Assembly (NCBI RefSeq): GCF_014650115.1
Contig: NZ_BMUI01000003.1
Coordinates: 248,001-312,000 of the forward strand
Direction: 5' to 3'
DNA length: 64,000 bases
From: Streptomyces olivaceoviridis
GTDB taxonomy: Bacteria; Actinomycetota; Actinomycetes; Streptomycetales; Streptomycetaceae
This document shows, in pieces, positions 8,636 through 15,692 of the stretch. Position numbers and translations under genes: made by a program. Below the pieces are notes generated by a model. That model did not search any database, was not told where the DNA came from, and worked only from the letters and a program-made list of their open reading frames with translations. Each line of letters starts with the position of its first letter. Position 1 is the stretch's first letter.

Positions 8636-9979
8636 TTGAAGATCACGGCTGAAGTGCTGAGAGACCTTGCGGAGCCGTCGAACGTATCAGTCCACTCGAA
8701 CGAGGAGCTGGCAGGTGACGTGAGCGCCGCAGCGGCGGACGACGACAAGCAAAGGGAGGAGAAGGAACTCGATCGGCTGCGCCGGAAGCCTGGGCTCCGC
8801 CCCATACCGGCCAGTGATCTCGGCCGGCTCGTGCAGCTGACGCCTTGGGATGTGCTGCACTCCTTTGGACGGGCCATCACCCTGGCACGGCGCGGAGCCG
8901 GACGTGGCCTCGCCGAGCACTGGGGTTGCCTGAAGTACAACCAGGCTCTGACCGGAGACTCGGGCTCCTTCATGGCTCTGTCCACCGAGGGCAAGGAGAC
9001 CGCGGACTACTACAAAGCGCTTCAGTCAGGAGAACTCGGCACCGGTTTCGCGCTGGCTCTCGCTACACGGCTCCTGAGCAGGCGCTATCCCAATCACTTT
9101 GTCTCGATCGTGCCGGCTGACACAGCTCTGCGCGCAGGGTGGGCCTTGACCAGCAGGGACTCCGGCCCGAAGTCGGGGTACCGATACCGCCCGCAGTTCT
9201 TCGCCGAGGTGTGGAAGCCCGGCGAGCCCTCTCGCGCCTTCCCGATTGCATGCAAGGGGAACCACAGCGGGCTCTCCGCCTCTCACACCCAGCTCGCCTC
9301 GGCCTCCGCCCACGTCGAGGCGGTGCACATCGGAGCGTGGGACGAGACACCGTGCCTGGTGTTCAGCACAGAACTCCCACTCGACGGTCCCCTGACAGTC
9401 CACACCCTGGAGGCGGAGGGAGAGGGAGGTTGGCTGGACGCTCCGGCCCGCGTCCTTGACCACGCCTTGGAGGATGAGAACGTCTATCCCGGCATCCAGC
9501 CGCCCGCGCAAGGCGACAAACGCGCTGAGCCGGAACCCGGCTTTCACGTGAGTCCCGACCTCTACGGGTGGTTCCAGCACGCGCTCGCACGCACAGCGGC
9601 TGGGGGTCTTACCGCCTTCGCCGGGGACGCAAGGGCGACCGCCCCGTACCTGACGAAACGACAAGGGCAGCGGCACTTCGCCGGCATTACGCACGCGGCA
9701 ACAGACAGCGTCCAGGACGCACGGCACCGTTTCTTCGGCATCGACTTTGTCGGCACAGACCACGTCTTCCGACTTAACAGGAAGCGAGTCGAGGCGTTCT
9801 CCGGTGTGGCGGAGGACCTCTTCCGCCATCTTGAGGAGGGCAGGCTAGAGCAGTACCGGCGGGAAATCTACGCGCGCCGGTCCAGCTGGCCACGCGACAC
9901 CTGGGCCCCACGCTGGAACGGCCCCGTCTCCATACATCTCGACGGTTCCGTGCTGGCTATGCGCTTACTGCGCGAGTGA
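8636..9979 (+). CDS. Unknown protein, third gene of the helicase/HEPN operon
   Basis: I do not recognise this 447-aa protein. TTG at 8636 is chosen because AGGGGGAG lies just upstream; the frame is open back to an ATG at 8516 inside the preceding gene, which would add 40 basic residues. It starts with a charged segment, then a helical region (ALATRLLSRRYPNHF). Around residues 185-207 the sequence YRPQFFAEVW...FPIACKGNHS has the spacing of a restriction-endonuclease-like PD...(D/E)xK site, but with Gln and Ala where acidic residues are expected. No transmembrane segment or signal peptide is seen. It follows the HEPN gene on the same strand and is the last gene before the att site, so it is probably part of the same system. 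Confidence 0.6.
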   Translation: MKITAEVLRDLAEPSNVSVHSNEELAGDVSAAAADDDKQREEKELDRLRRKPGLRPIPASDLGRLVQLTPWDVLHSFGRAITLARRGAGRGLAEHWGCLKYNQALTGDSGSFMALSTEGKETADYYKALQSGELGTGFALALATRLLSRRYPNHFVSIVPADTALRAGWALTSRDSGPKSGYRYRPQFFAEVWKPGEPSRAFPIACKGNHSGLSASHTQLASASAHVEAVHIGAWDETPCLVFSTELPLDGPLTVHTLEAEGEGGWLDAPARVLDHALEDENVYPGIQPPAQGDKRAEPEPGFHVSPDLYGWFQHALARTAAGGLTAFAGDARATAPYLTKRQGQRHFAGITHAATDSVQDARHRFFGIDFVGTDHVFRLNRKRVEAFSGVAEDLFRHLEEGRLEQYRREIYARRSSWPRDTWAPRWNGPVSIHLDGSVLAMRLLRE

Positions 9980-10270
9980 TCCGCGCTAGGCGTATGGGAG
10001 CAGGAGACTCTCGGGAGAAGGACAACCGCAGGAAGAGTGCAGCATCCCGAACGCTGTGACCGCTCCCGCGCGACCGCAGAGTGGGTTTGCATCGCGCTCA
10101 TCGAACCGAGCCTCAACCTCCTTGCCGTCAGATCGATACCTGCGGCACGGACCTAGCACACATGGGGCCGGGAAACCTCATGAACAGGTGAGAACTACGG
10201 AGTGGCGTTTTCCCAGGCCAGGCACCCTTAGGTCATCGTTTCCGCAGGTCACAGCCTCGCCCGGAGAAAA

Positions 10271-10312
10271 CTCCTAAAGCGGGTGTCGCAGGTTCGAATC
10301 CTGCCGGGGGCA
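10271..10312 (+). other. att site: 3' half of tRNA-Arg(CCU)
   Basis: The sequence from CTCCTAAAGCGGG onward gives the anticodon CCT, the 3' side of the anticodon stem, a variable loop, a complete T arm with GGTTCGAATC and the 3' acceptor strand CGGGGGC plus discriminator A (10312). The D arm, 5' acceptor strand and 5' anticodon-stem strand are absent upstream (the bases there are CCCGGAGAAA). This is not a functional tRNA. It is the footprint of site-specific integration into tRNA-Arg, with the intact gene expected at the other end of the island. Confidence 0.85.
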
Positions 10313-10343
10313 CAGACCTGAACAGCAGGTCAGAGGGGTAAGA

Positions 10344-10375
10344 GGCCCCCCGTTCTGTTCGAACGGGGGGCCTTT
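10344..10375 (+). terminator. Rho-independent-type terminator after the tRNA remnant
   Basis: A perfect 12-bp stem (GGCCCCCCGTTC / GAACGGGGGGCC) with a 5-nt loop is followed by TTTCTC. It sits 31 nt beyond the tRNA-Arg remnant and is probably the original tRNA terminator, left on the chromosomal side of the integration site. Confidence 0.8.
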
Positions 10376-10852
10376 CTCATGATCGGATGCCACATAGATG
10401 CCACATCCCCACGTGATCTTGCTCCGGCACTCACCCGGAAGAGTGACTGGACTATGTTCAACAGCCACGTAGAGTGTCGCCATCGGGACGGGCAGGCGCG
10501 TCTCCCCACGCGTGCCTGAGACGCGCGTTCCGTGATCCTGTGAGGTGCCCGGCGGGGAGGCCGGCCCGAACAGGCGGAGGGCCCCCGTCGTTCTTGTCGA
10601 CGGGGGCCCTTCTGCATCCCAACGTAAACCGCACCGGTACCGATGGGCACCGGGGCGGGACGCCTTGACCGAAGTCCGGCGTCTGGCGGCCAAGAGGGGC
10701 GGAGACGCGTACGCCCCTGTGGCCGCTGCTTTACGCCCGCACCCCTGGCGACCAGGGACGGGGCGGCATCTGGCGAATTTCCCCACCTGAAGATCATTAA
10801 ATTTGCCTGGCCGGGCAAAGACATCAAGCCATGATCACAGCAGCGTGGGCAG
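10376..10852. other. Gene-free stretch with hairpins and a short direct repeat
   Basis: No convincing gene. It holds a tandem GATGCCACAT repeat (10386-10395 and 10397-10406), a 9-bp inverted repeat GCGCGTCTC/GAGACGCGC (10496-10504 and 10518-10526) and a strong 13-bp hairpin at 10578-10610. The long reverse-strand frame that ends in the tRNA remnant (protein ending DSNLRHPL) is a well-known artefact of reading a tRNA backwards. The right end must contain the promoter of the XRE gene. Confidence 0.5.
10578..10610. terminator. Strong hairpin, probable terminator
   Basis: A perfect 13-bp stem AGGGCCCCCGTCG / CGACGGGGGCCCT with a 7-nt loop. There is only a weak T run (TCT) on the plus side. No obvious gene ends into it, so the orientation is unclear; it may belong to a lost gene or a short RNA. 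Confidence 0.5.
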
Positions 10853-11086
10853 GTGCCACTCGATCCGATGCCCGACTGGGTACTCACCCGCCGCCGGGAG
10901 ATCGGGGCACGCATCCGAACCGCACGCCTGCACGCCGGCCTTACACAGGTCCAGCTCGGCGAGCGCGTTGGCCGGGATCACCGCACGATCCACCGGTGGG
11001 AGTACGCACAGCGCATCCCCAACCTGGAGGATCTGCTACTGCTGGCCGATGCGCTAGACGTACCGCCCGCCGACCTCATCAGGTAA
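10853..11086 (+). CDS. Small XRE-family DNA-binding protein
   Basis: A 77-aa single-domain repressor-type protein. Residues ~16-75 form a Cro/C1 helix-turn-helix: GARIRTARLHAGLTQVQLGE, then DHRTIHRWEYAQRIPNLEDL as the recognition part, ending LADALDVPPADLI. GTG at 10853 or ATG at 10868 could be the start; neither has a strong Shine-Dalgarno. It converges on a set of tiny genes. Such proteins are common near phage-like or plasmid-like remnants; the target is unknown. Confidence 0.75.
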   Translation: MPLDPMPDWVLTRRREIGARIRTARLHAGLTQVQLGERVGRDHRTIHRWEYAQRIPNLEDLLLLADALDVPPADLIR

Positions 11087-11124
11087 AGGCCCGGCCGTCC
11101 AACTTTGCCGGCCGGGCCCCGCCG

Positions 11125-11256
11125 TCAGCCCTTGGGCGGGACGATGAACGCCCGCCGCGGGTGCGGCTCCGGGTCACGCGGGTCCAGCTGCTGCGCCCGT
11201 CGCCATGCCGCCACCAGGTCCGCGTACCGCGGGTCGATCCACTCGGACACCGACAT
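11125..11256 (-). CDS. 43-aa hypothetical protein
   Basis: A short frame that begins MSVSEWIDPRYADLVAAW and ends RRAFIVPPKG. Its ATG overlaps the stop of the upstream gene (TGATG at 11258-11254), so it is probably translationally coupled. Codon third positions are GC-rich and the composition is that of a real soluble protein, not a shadow frame. The function is unknown. It is below usual length cut-offs and easily missed. Confidence 0.6.
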   Translation of the reverse strand: MSVSEWIDPRYADLVAAWRRAQQLDPRDPEPHPRRAFIVPPKG

Positions 11257-11393
11257 CAGTTCCCGCACGTGCCGCACGGCTCGCTGCCGCTGCGGCCGAT
11301 GATGTTGCCCTGGTCATCCGTGACGTACACGTCGGCCCTCGAACCCGGGCAGCCGGGGGTCGGGCATGACACGTTCTGGCGTACTTCCGGCAT
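11256..11393 (-). CDS. 45-aa zinc-ribbon-like protein
   Basis: Begins MPEVRQNVSCPTPGCPG and ends SGSEPCGTCGN, so it carries two CxxxC/CxxC knuckles that could bind one zinc ion. ATG at 11393 has AGGAG seven bases upstream. It overlaps the end of the longer upstream Cys-rich gene in another frame by 80 bp, and its stop overlaps the start of the 43-aa gene. Probably part of an operon of tiny accessory proteins; the role is unknown. Confidence 0.65.
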   Translation of the reverse strand: MPEVRQNVSCPTPGCPGSRADVYVTDDQGNIIGRSGSEPCGTCGN

Positions 11394-11664
11394 TGATCAC
11401 TCCTGTCTTGTCCGTGCCGCAGAACTGGCACTTGATCCGGGTCAGTTTGGACAGCCGACCCTTGGCGTCGTACTGGTACTCATCGCGTACGGAGCCCTGG
11501 CAGCCGTCGGTAGCGCAGGCGGTTGCTCCGGTGAGTTGCCCGTGAGGGGTGGAGCGGAACGGCCCCGCGGAGCACTCCAGGCACGGGAAGGGGTGCACGC
11601 CCGTGTCGTTGATGACGTACGCGATCATTTCTGGCAAGTGGCAGTTGGGGCAGATGGCGGCCAT
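11314..11664 (-). CDS. Cys-rich zinc-ribbon protein
   Basis: A 116-aa protein with CPNC (residues 5-8), CLEC (~29-32), CATDGC (~50-55) and CQFC (~78-81), the layout of two zinc ribbons. ATG at 11664 is chosen because AAGGAG lies nine bases upstream; two in-frame ATGs further 5' have no well-spaced signal. The last ~26 codons overlap the next gene in another frame, so the true C-terminus may be shorter or the overlap may be real. Possibly a phage- or plasmid-derived nucleic-acid-binding protein. Confidence 0.55.
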   Translation of the reverse strand: MAAICPNCHLPEMIAYVINDTGVHPFPCLECSAGPFRSTPHGQLTGATACATDGCQGSVRDEYQYDAKGRLSKLTRIKCQFCGTDKTGVINAGSTPERVMPDPRLPGFEGRRVRHG

Positions 11665-11880
11665 GCGGCGCATCTCCTTCAATGGGGCCATATGGGTGGC
11701 ACATCGCCAACGACTGCCTACCAGGTGCGGTTACTGCGGGGTCCGCCGCCGCTCCAGGGGCGGTCCGGCGACGGACCCCTTGGCCACCCGTGCAGGCCCT
11801 GATGAGGGTGGCCGACCGGCGCTCACCTCAAGCGCCGGAGTTCATCCGTGCCCGGCACGTCGGCATGTCGGGCACGGCGT

Positions 11881-12087
11881 CTATTCGACCCATTCAGTGC
11901 CCGTGACGTCACCGAGGGACTGCCGACCGTTGTAGTAGTCCACATGCCGACGACCAGGGTGATACGGCGGACTCGTGCACCGTGCCTTGCCCTCGGGGTG
12001 CAGGAGTCCGCAGTAGCCGGCGGCCCGGTACCCCGACTCGGCGGCCTCTGCTCGCCGCGCCTCCAGGGACTTCCGCTCCCCGGTCAT
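11881..12087 (-). CDS. 68-aa hypothetical protein
   Basis: A small hydrophilic protein with GYCGLLHPEGKARC and a HPGRRHVDYYNG segment that could make a Cys/His metal site (two Cys and two or three His). Its ATG overlaps the stop of the upstream 111-aa gene (ATGA), indicating coupling. No family recognised. It belongs to the cluster of accessory small genes between the island and the XRE/HAD pair. Confidence 0.6.
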   Translation of the reverse strand: MTGERKSLEARRAEAAESGYRAAGYCGLLHPEGKARCTSPPYHPGRRHVDYYNGRQSLGDVTGTEWVE

Positions 12088-12419
12088 CGGCGCGCCTCTC
12101 GCACCGCGCGCACCAGCCCCAGGCCCGTCGTGCAGAGGTTGTGGTCATCGATGCACTGCTCGCAGGACTGGCCGTGATCCACCAGCGCGGCCATCGCCTG
12201 CTTGAGAGCGCACGGTCGGCAGGCGCGGGGGAACCAACTGGTGTGCTGGCCGAACTGCTTGACCCTTCGTTCGCCGAGGTCGACCGCGGTGGCCGTGCTC
12301 AACGGGACTCCATCCCAGATGCAGGCGATGCCGCGCACCTGGTCCTGCGAAAGGGCGTTGAACTTGGGGAGCGGGAGCAGGGTGAGCGCGTCGGCTGCGC
12401 TCACGGTGTCGCTTGGCAT
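12084..12419 (-). CDS. 111-aa Cys-containing hypothetical protein
   Basis: Starts at ATG 12419 with GGAGG seven bases upstream. The sequence has a helical N-terminal half (LPLPKFNALSQDQVRG) and a C-terminal part with CRPC and CEQC motifs plus a further Cys, suggesting a metal-binding site. The final codons overlap the next small gene. Function unknown; the neighbourhood suggests a conserved accessory set transcribed leftwards. Confidence 0.65.
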   Translation of the reverse strand: MPSDTVSAADALTLLPLPKFNALSQDQVRGIACIWDGVPLSTATAVDLGERRVKQFGQHTSWFPRACRPCALKQAMAALVDHGQSCEQCIDDHNLCTTGLGLVRAVREARR

Positions 12420-12523
12420 ACGTCAGGCCTCCACGGTCAGCGTGTTCCGTGTCACACCGAAGACCGTAGGAAGGCATTGCCAGATCCACCCGAGCTGACA
12501 GCTCGGGTGACCCAGGCGCTCGG

Positions 12524-13729
12524 TCAGTCCAGCAGCCCGATCCGAGTGGCGAGATCCTCTGCCTGGCGTGCGTGCATCGCTCTGGCTCTACGGATCACCG
12601 TCAGCACCAGCTGCCGCGCCAGCGGTGTCCGCGCGAGGTCCTCCGGAGCAATCGCCTCCAGCCCCACAAGGGACAGCAGCACTGCGGCATCGTCGCGGCG
12701 CTGGCTGTGACAGGCAGCTACCTCCAGGCCGAAGGTGAACTGCCGCTCCATTGACGGCAGCGGGCTGGTGTCGATGGCGTCGGCGGTGTTGAGTGCTTCC
12801 CCGGTCTCTCCGGCCTCCATGTCGATGGACAGGGCGTGGAGCGCGACGTTGGTTGGGCCGAATGCTGTCCGGGCGATGTTGCTGGCGTCCGGTACCGCTC
12901 GCGCGGCCTTGGCCGCGTGCTCGCGGAGCCGTTCCCGTGCTTCCCACCAGCGGCGCCGACGGGCGGCCCCGACCACAGCGACGAGTTGGAGGGCGCCGGC
13001 CATCGCTGTCCTCTCCACCTCTGGCACGCGGGCGGCGGCGATCTGCTCGGCCGCCAGGAGCGCGAGGTCTTCGGCCTCGCCCGGCTGGCCCGCGGCAAGG
13101 AGGGCGTGACCGAGGTTCCACTGGGCCGCGGCGATCCGCAGCGGGTCGTCGGCATCCTCGGCGGCGCGCATCGCCCGGTCAGCGGCGAGGGTGGCGAGGT
13201 CGATGCGGCCGGTACGACAGAGGTAGGAACGGAGCAGGCAGTACAGGTCGGACGCAGTCCGGAGCACGGCGCGTCGCTCGACCGCATCCGTGCCGGACCG
13301 TGCAGAGCGGGCCGCATGCTCTACGTCCGCAACGAGGTCGGGCAGTGTCTCGGCAGCCTTCGTGAAGCGGTCCCCAGCGGTTTGCCAGCTCTGCCACGCC
13401 GCTTCCACTCGGTCCCTCAGCTCGGCCGCCGGTACCGGCGTGGTGCTGCGCGCCGGACCGTATCCGAGCAGGGCCCGGCCCACGGCGGCCTCGGCCGTAT
13501 CCGTCACGTCGTCCTCGGCCGGCGCCTGCTCGGATAACAGCGCTGCGGCAGGCACGCCCAGCTCTTGGGCCAGGGCGTACAGGATGGGTAGCGACGGGGT
13601 TTTGAGACCGCGTTCGATCTGCGACAGGTAGTCAGGAGAGATTCCAACCAGCCCGGCGACCGCGTCCTGTCGACGTCCGCCGCGGTAATGCCTGATTCTG
13701 TCCCCGATGGGGAGGTCTGGTGCAACCAT
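12524..13729 (-). CDS. XRE-family regulator with helical repeat sensor domain
   Basis: A 401-aa protein. Residues ~8-65 are a Cro/C1 HTH (GISPDYLSQIERGLKTPSL is the recognition part); the remaining ~330 residues are TPR-like helices rich in Ala and Leu (AAAQWNLGHALLAAGQPGEA). ATG at 13729 with AAGGAGC upstream is clear; a longer frame upstream is spurious because it crosses the divergent promoter. The HAD phosphatase gene starts 78 bp away on the other strand, so the regulator may control both genes. Ligand unknown. Confidence 0.85.
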   Translation of the reverse strand: MVAPDLPIGDRIRHYRGGRRQDAVAGLVGISPDYLSQIERGLKTPSLPILYALAQELGVPAAALLSEQAPAEDDVTDTAEAAVGRALLGYGPARSTTPVPAAELRDRVEAAWQSWQTAGDRFTKAAETLPDLVADVEHAARSARSGTDAVERRAVLRTASDLYCLLRSYLCRTGRIDLATLAADRAMRAAEDADDPLRIAAAQWNLGHALLAAGQPGEAEDLALLAAEQIAAARVPEVERTAMAGALQLVAVVGAARRRRWWEARERLREHAAKAARAVPDASNIARTAFGPTNVALHALSIDMEAGETGEALNTADAIDTSPLPSMERQFTFGLEVAACHSQRRDDAAVLLSLVGLEAIAPEDLARTPLARQLVLTVIRRARAMHARQAEDLATRIGLLD

Positions 13730-13807
13730 CGCCCGCTCCTTGCTCCTTGGTCTGAGCGTAAGGTTTCCGGTGCGCGGGGACTCCCTGTTCGTGGAGAGGA
13801 GGCGCTG

Positions 13808-14476
13808 GTGCCGGAGCTGGTGCTGTGGGACATCGACCATACGTTGATGGCAACACGCGGTCTCGGCCGCGAGTTGTGGGGCGCGGCGTTCGAGCAGGTG
13901 ACGGGTGTGGTGATGCGCGAGCAGGCTGATGTGACGGGGTCGACGGAGCGGGTGATCCTCCGGGAGACTGCGCGCCTGCACGGCATCTCCTACAGCGAGA
14001 CGCTGTTCACCCGGTTCGCTGACGCCCTCGGGGCCTTCCATGTGCGGCGAGCGGCAGAGCTGCGTGAGCGGGGCCATGCCCTGCCTGGCGCCGCCGGCAT
14101 TCTCGCCGCCCTCGCGGCCCGCGGGGTGCGCCAGTCCGTGGTCACCGGCAACGTGCGCGCGGCAGCTGAGGTGAAGCTGGCTGTGTTCGGCCTGGACAGC
14201 TACCTGGACTTGGAGTGCGGGGCCTACGCGGAGGATGGAGAGGAGCGCCCGGAGTTGCTGCGGGTCGCCCTTGAGCGTGCCGAGGTACGTCCGGAAGAGG
14301 GTGTGTTCCTCGGCGACACCCCGGCCGATGTGGCTGGCGGCCGTGAGGCTGGTGTGCGGGTGGTCGCGGTGGCCACCGGTCGTACCTCAGCGGCTGATCT
14401 ACGGATTGCGCAAGCTGAGGTTGTGCTTGACGGGCTGTCGGACACCGATGAGGCGCTGGCGGCCATCAGGGTCTGA
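13808..14476 (+). CDS. HAD-superfamily hydrolase (phosphoglycolate phosphatase-like)
   Basis: A 222-aa cytosolic phosphatase. Motif I is LVLWDIDHTLM (Asp nucleophile and acid/base Asp at ~8 and 10), motif II is VVTGN (~115), and motif IV is LGDTPADV (~170). A helical cap sits between motifs I and II, as in the PGP/beta-phosphoglucomutase branch. GTG at 13808 is preferred (GAGAGGA upstream) over the start at 13688, which would cross the promoter of the divergent XRE gene. Substrate not predictable. A terminator follows at 14505. Confidence 0.85.
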   Translation: MPELVLWDIDHTLMATRGLGRELWGAAFEQVTGVVMREQADVTGSTERVILRETARLHGISYSETLFTRFADALGAFHVRRAAELRERGHALPGAAGILAALAARGVRQSVVTGNVRAAAEVKLAVFGLDSYLDLECGAYAEDGEERPELLRVALERAEVRPEEGVFLGDTPADVAGGREAGVRVVAVATGRTSAADLRIAQAEVVLDGLSDTDEALAAIRV

Positions 14477-14504
14477 TCGCGTGCCGTTTGGCCGATACGC
14501 CGAA

Positions 14505-14540
14505 AGCGGCCCCGCCCTCCCGAAGGAGAGCGGGGCCGCT
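14505..14540. terminator. Terminator hairpin after the HAD gene
   Basis: An 11-bp perfect stem AGCGGCCCCGC / GCGGGGCCGCT with a 14-nt loop, 28 bp after the HAD stop codon and directly before the 3' end of a minus-strand gene fragment. It can serve both strands. Confidence 0.75.
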
Positions 14541-14542
14541 GT

Positions 14543-14677
14543 TCAGGTGCCGATGTCGTGGACGTACGGGCGGACCTCTTCGGGGATGGGCTGTGGGGGT
14601 GGGGGCGGCTCCAGCTGCGCGTGCCGCATGTACGCGACCAGCGAGCGGGCCCAGCTGGCGATGTACCGCTCGATCCA
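14543..14677 (-). pseudogene. 3' fragment of an unknown gene
   Basis: The minus strand encodes a plausible protein C-terminus, WIERYIASWARSLVAYMRHA, then a Pro-rich stretch and EEVRPYVHDIGT before the stop. Upstream of the Trp the frame loses coding character where an IS110 transposase fragment begins on the other strand. I read this as the tail of a gene cut by that insertion. Family unknown. Confidence 0.5.
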
Positions 14678-14690
14678 CGGCGAACACGCC

Positions 14691-14909
14691 CCGCGAGGCG
14701 GGAACCGACAACTCAGACGCGCGATGTTCCTCTCCGCGTTCGCCGCCCTGCACGATCCCGCCTCCCGCACCTACTACGACCGCTGCCGAGCCCGGGGCAA
14801 AACCCACACCCAGGCCCTCCTCCGCCTCGCCCGCCACCGCATCAGCGTGCTGTTCGCCATGCTCCGCGACGGCGCCTTCTACGAACCCCGCAGCCCACGC
14901 CTCGCTTGA
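14691..14909 (+). pseudogene. IS110-family transposase relic (C-terminal end)
   Basis: Encodes RGGNRQLRRAMFLSAFAALH and DPASRTYYDRCRARGKTHTQ, then LARHRISVLFAMLRDGAFYEP, the classical C-terminal block of IS110/IS116/IS902 transposases. The DEDD catalytic half and a start are absent. It abuts a truncated gene on the opposite strand. Dead insertion sequence remnant. Confidence 0.85.
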
Positions 14910-15231
14910 CGAAGGACATAGAGGCACCCCCCGTCGCTCCTCCGCCGCTCGTCCCCCCCGGTACCTGCCGTGCGGCGCTACCCCGTGAGTCCCCAACTGA
15001 ATTTGTTCAGTTCAACCATGTGCGGCCCGTGGACCGGCCATCTCCTGAGAACGGGACCGCGAGGTGGCCACGCGCAGCACCGCCCGCGAGGGCCTGGATG
15101 ACGGGGCGCGTCACCGACCCCGCACCCGACGGCAATGTCATCCCGACGGCCCAACATGAAGTTTCGGCCACATGGATGAACAATTGGCTGAGTAGTGTCC
15201 CAACCGAGGCAATCCGTGAAAGGCGAACCAC
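14910..15231. other. Gene-free stretch
   Basis: About 320 bp between the IS110 relic and the small secreted protein gene. No gene or repeat recognised. The last 15 bases contain the weak GAAAGG Shine-Dalgarno for the next gene. Confidence 0.45.
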
Positions 15232-15420
15232 ATGCGCATTCGACGAATCCTCGCCGCCGTCATTGCCACGGCAGCCCTCGCCGGACTCGGCCTCACAGGC
15301 GCCGCCACCGCCACCGCCGCCAGCCTCACCCCGGGTGAGTGCGAGCAGGGCGGCGGAACGGTCAATTGGGCGAACAACACCTGTAGTGGCGGTATGTACG
15401 ACGGGCAGATGGTCGACTGA
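15232..15420 (+). CDS. Small secreted peptide with two cysteines
   Basis: A 62-aa protein with an export signal: MRIRR, a hydrophobic core ILAAVIATAALAGLGLTGA and a likely signal peptidase site after ATATA. The mature part is about 32 residues, Gly/Asn-rich, with two Cys (GECEQ and NTCSG) 15 residues apart that could form one disulphide. No family recognised. ATG at 15232 is preceded by GAAAGG. Could be a secreted signalling or antimicrobial peptide or a wall-associated factor; no processing genes are adjacent. Confidence 0.6.
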   Translation: MRIRRILAAVIATAALAGLGLTGAATATAASLTPGECEQGGGTVNWANNTCSGGMYDGQMVD

Positions 15421-15561
15421 AGCCCACCAGGCGTCCCACGGCCACGCGCTGCGGAGCGGTGCGACTCCGACTCGCCAGCTTGACTTGGTCTGCGGATCAC
15501 CTGATGTCCAGTTCTTCAACCGGGTGCTAAGAGCTGATGCCGAAGTGGTCGAAACTCCGGC

Positions 15562-15600
15562 TGACATCCACAGCTGACATCCACAGGTGACATCAACAGC
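15562..15600. repeat. Three tandem 13-bp repeats
   Basis: TGACATCCACAGC, TGACATCCACAGG and TGACATCAACAGC follow each other without spacing, in the gap between the secreted peptide and the FAD oxidoreductase. A related motif (CGACATCCATCGC TGACATCAACGG) occurs at about 17526-17550, on the other side of the oxidoreductase gene. Confidence 0.7.
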
Positions 15601-15619
15601 ACTGGACATCGCGAAAAGA

Positions 15620-15643
15620 CCCCGGACCGATCATGGTCCGGGG
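15620..15643. terminator. Bidirectional terminator
   Basis: A 9-bp stem CCCCGGACC / GGTCCGGGG with a 6-nt loop, flanked by GAAAAGA on the left and CCTTTGA on the right, so it can end transcription from both sides. It lies downstream of the minus-strand FAD oxidoreductase. Confidence 0.75.
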
Positions 15644-15692
15644 CCTTTGACGGCAGCCGCTCCCCAGGTCGGGGGGCTTGGGCCGTGCTCGA

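Larger units (their letters stand above)
1..10312. mobile_element. Right end of a putative integrated genomic island
   Basis: The segment ends at a duplicated 3' half of a tRNA-Arg(CCU) gene, followed by what looks like the native tRNA terminator. The tRNA 5' half is missing on this side, so the intact gene and the integrase are expected to the left, outside the window. The content is accessory: a PIN-like toxin fragment, a transposase relic, a WD40 protein and a helicase-nuclease/HEPN operon. Coding sequence here looks less GC-saturated at third positions than in the regions to the right. The extent to the left is unknown. The boundary is seen directly; the island itself is inferred. Confidence 0.65.

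Noticed and set aside
10271..10312. Functional tRNA gene
   Set aside because: No 5' acceptor strand, D arm or 5' anticodon-stem strand upstream, so it cannot fold as a tRNA.
10274..10914. Long minus-strand frames ending in ...PRQDSNLRHPL next to the tRNA remnant
   Set aside because: This peptide is a known artefact from reading a tRNA T arm and acceptor backwards; there is no Shine-Dalgarno and no coding signature.
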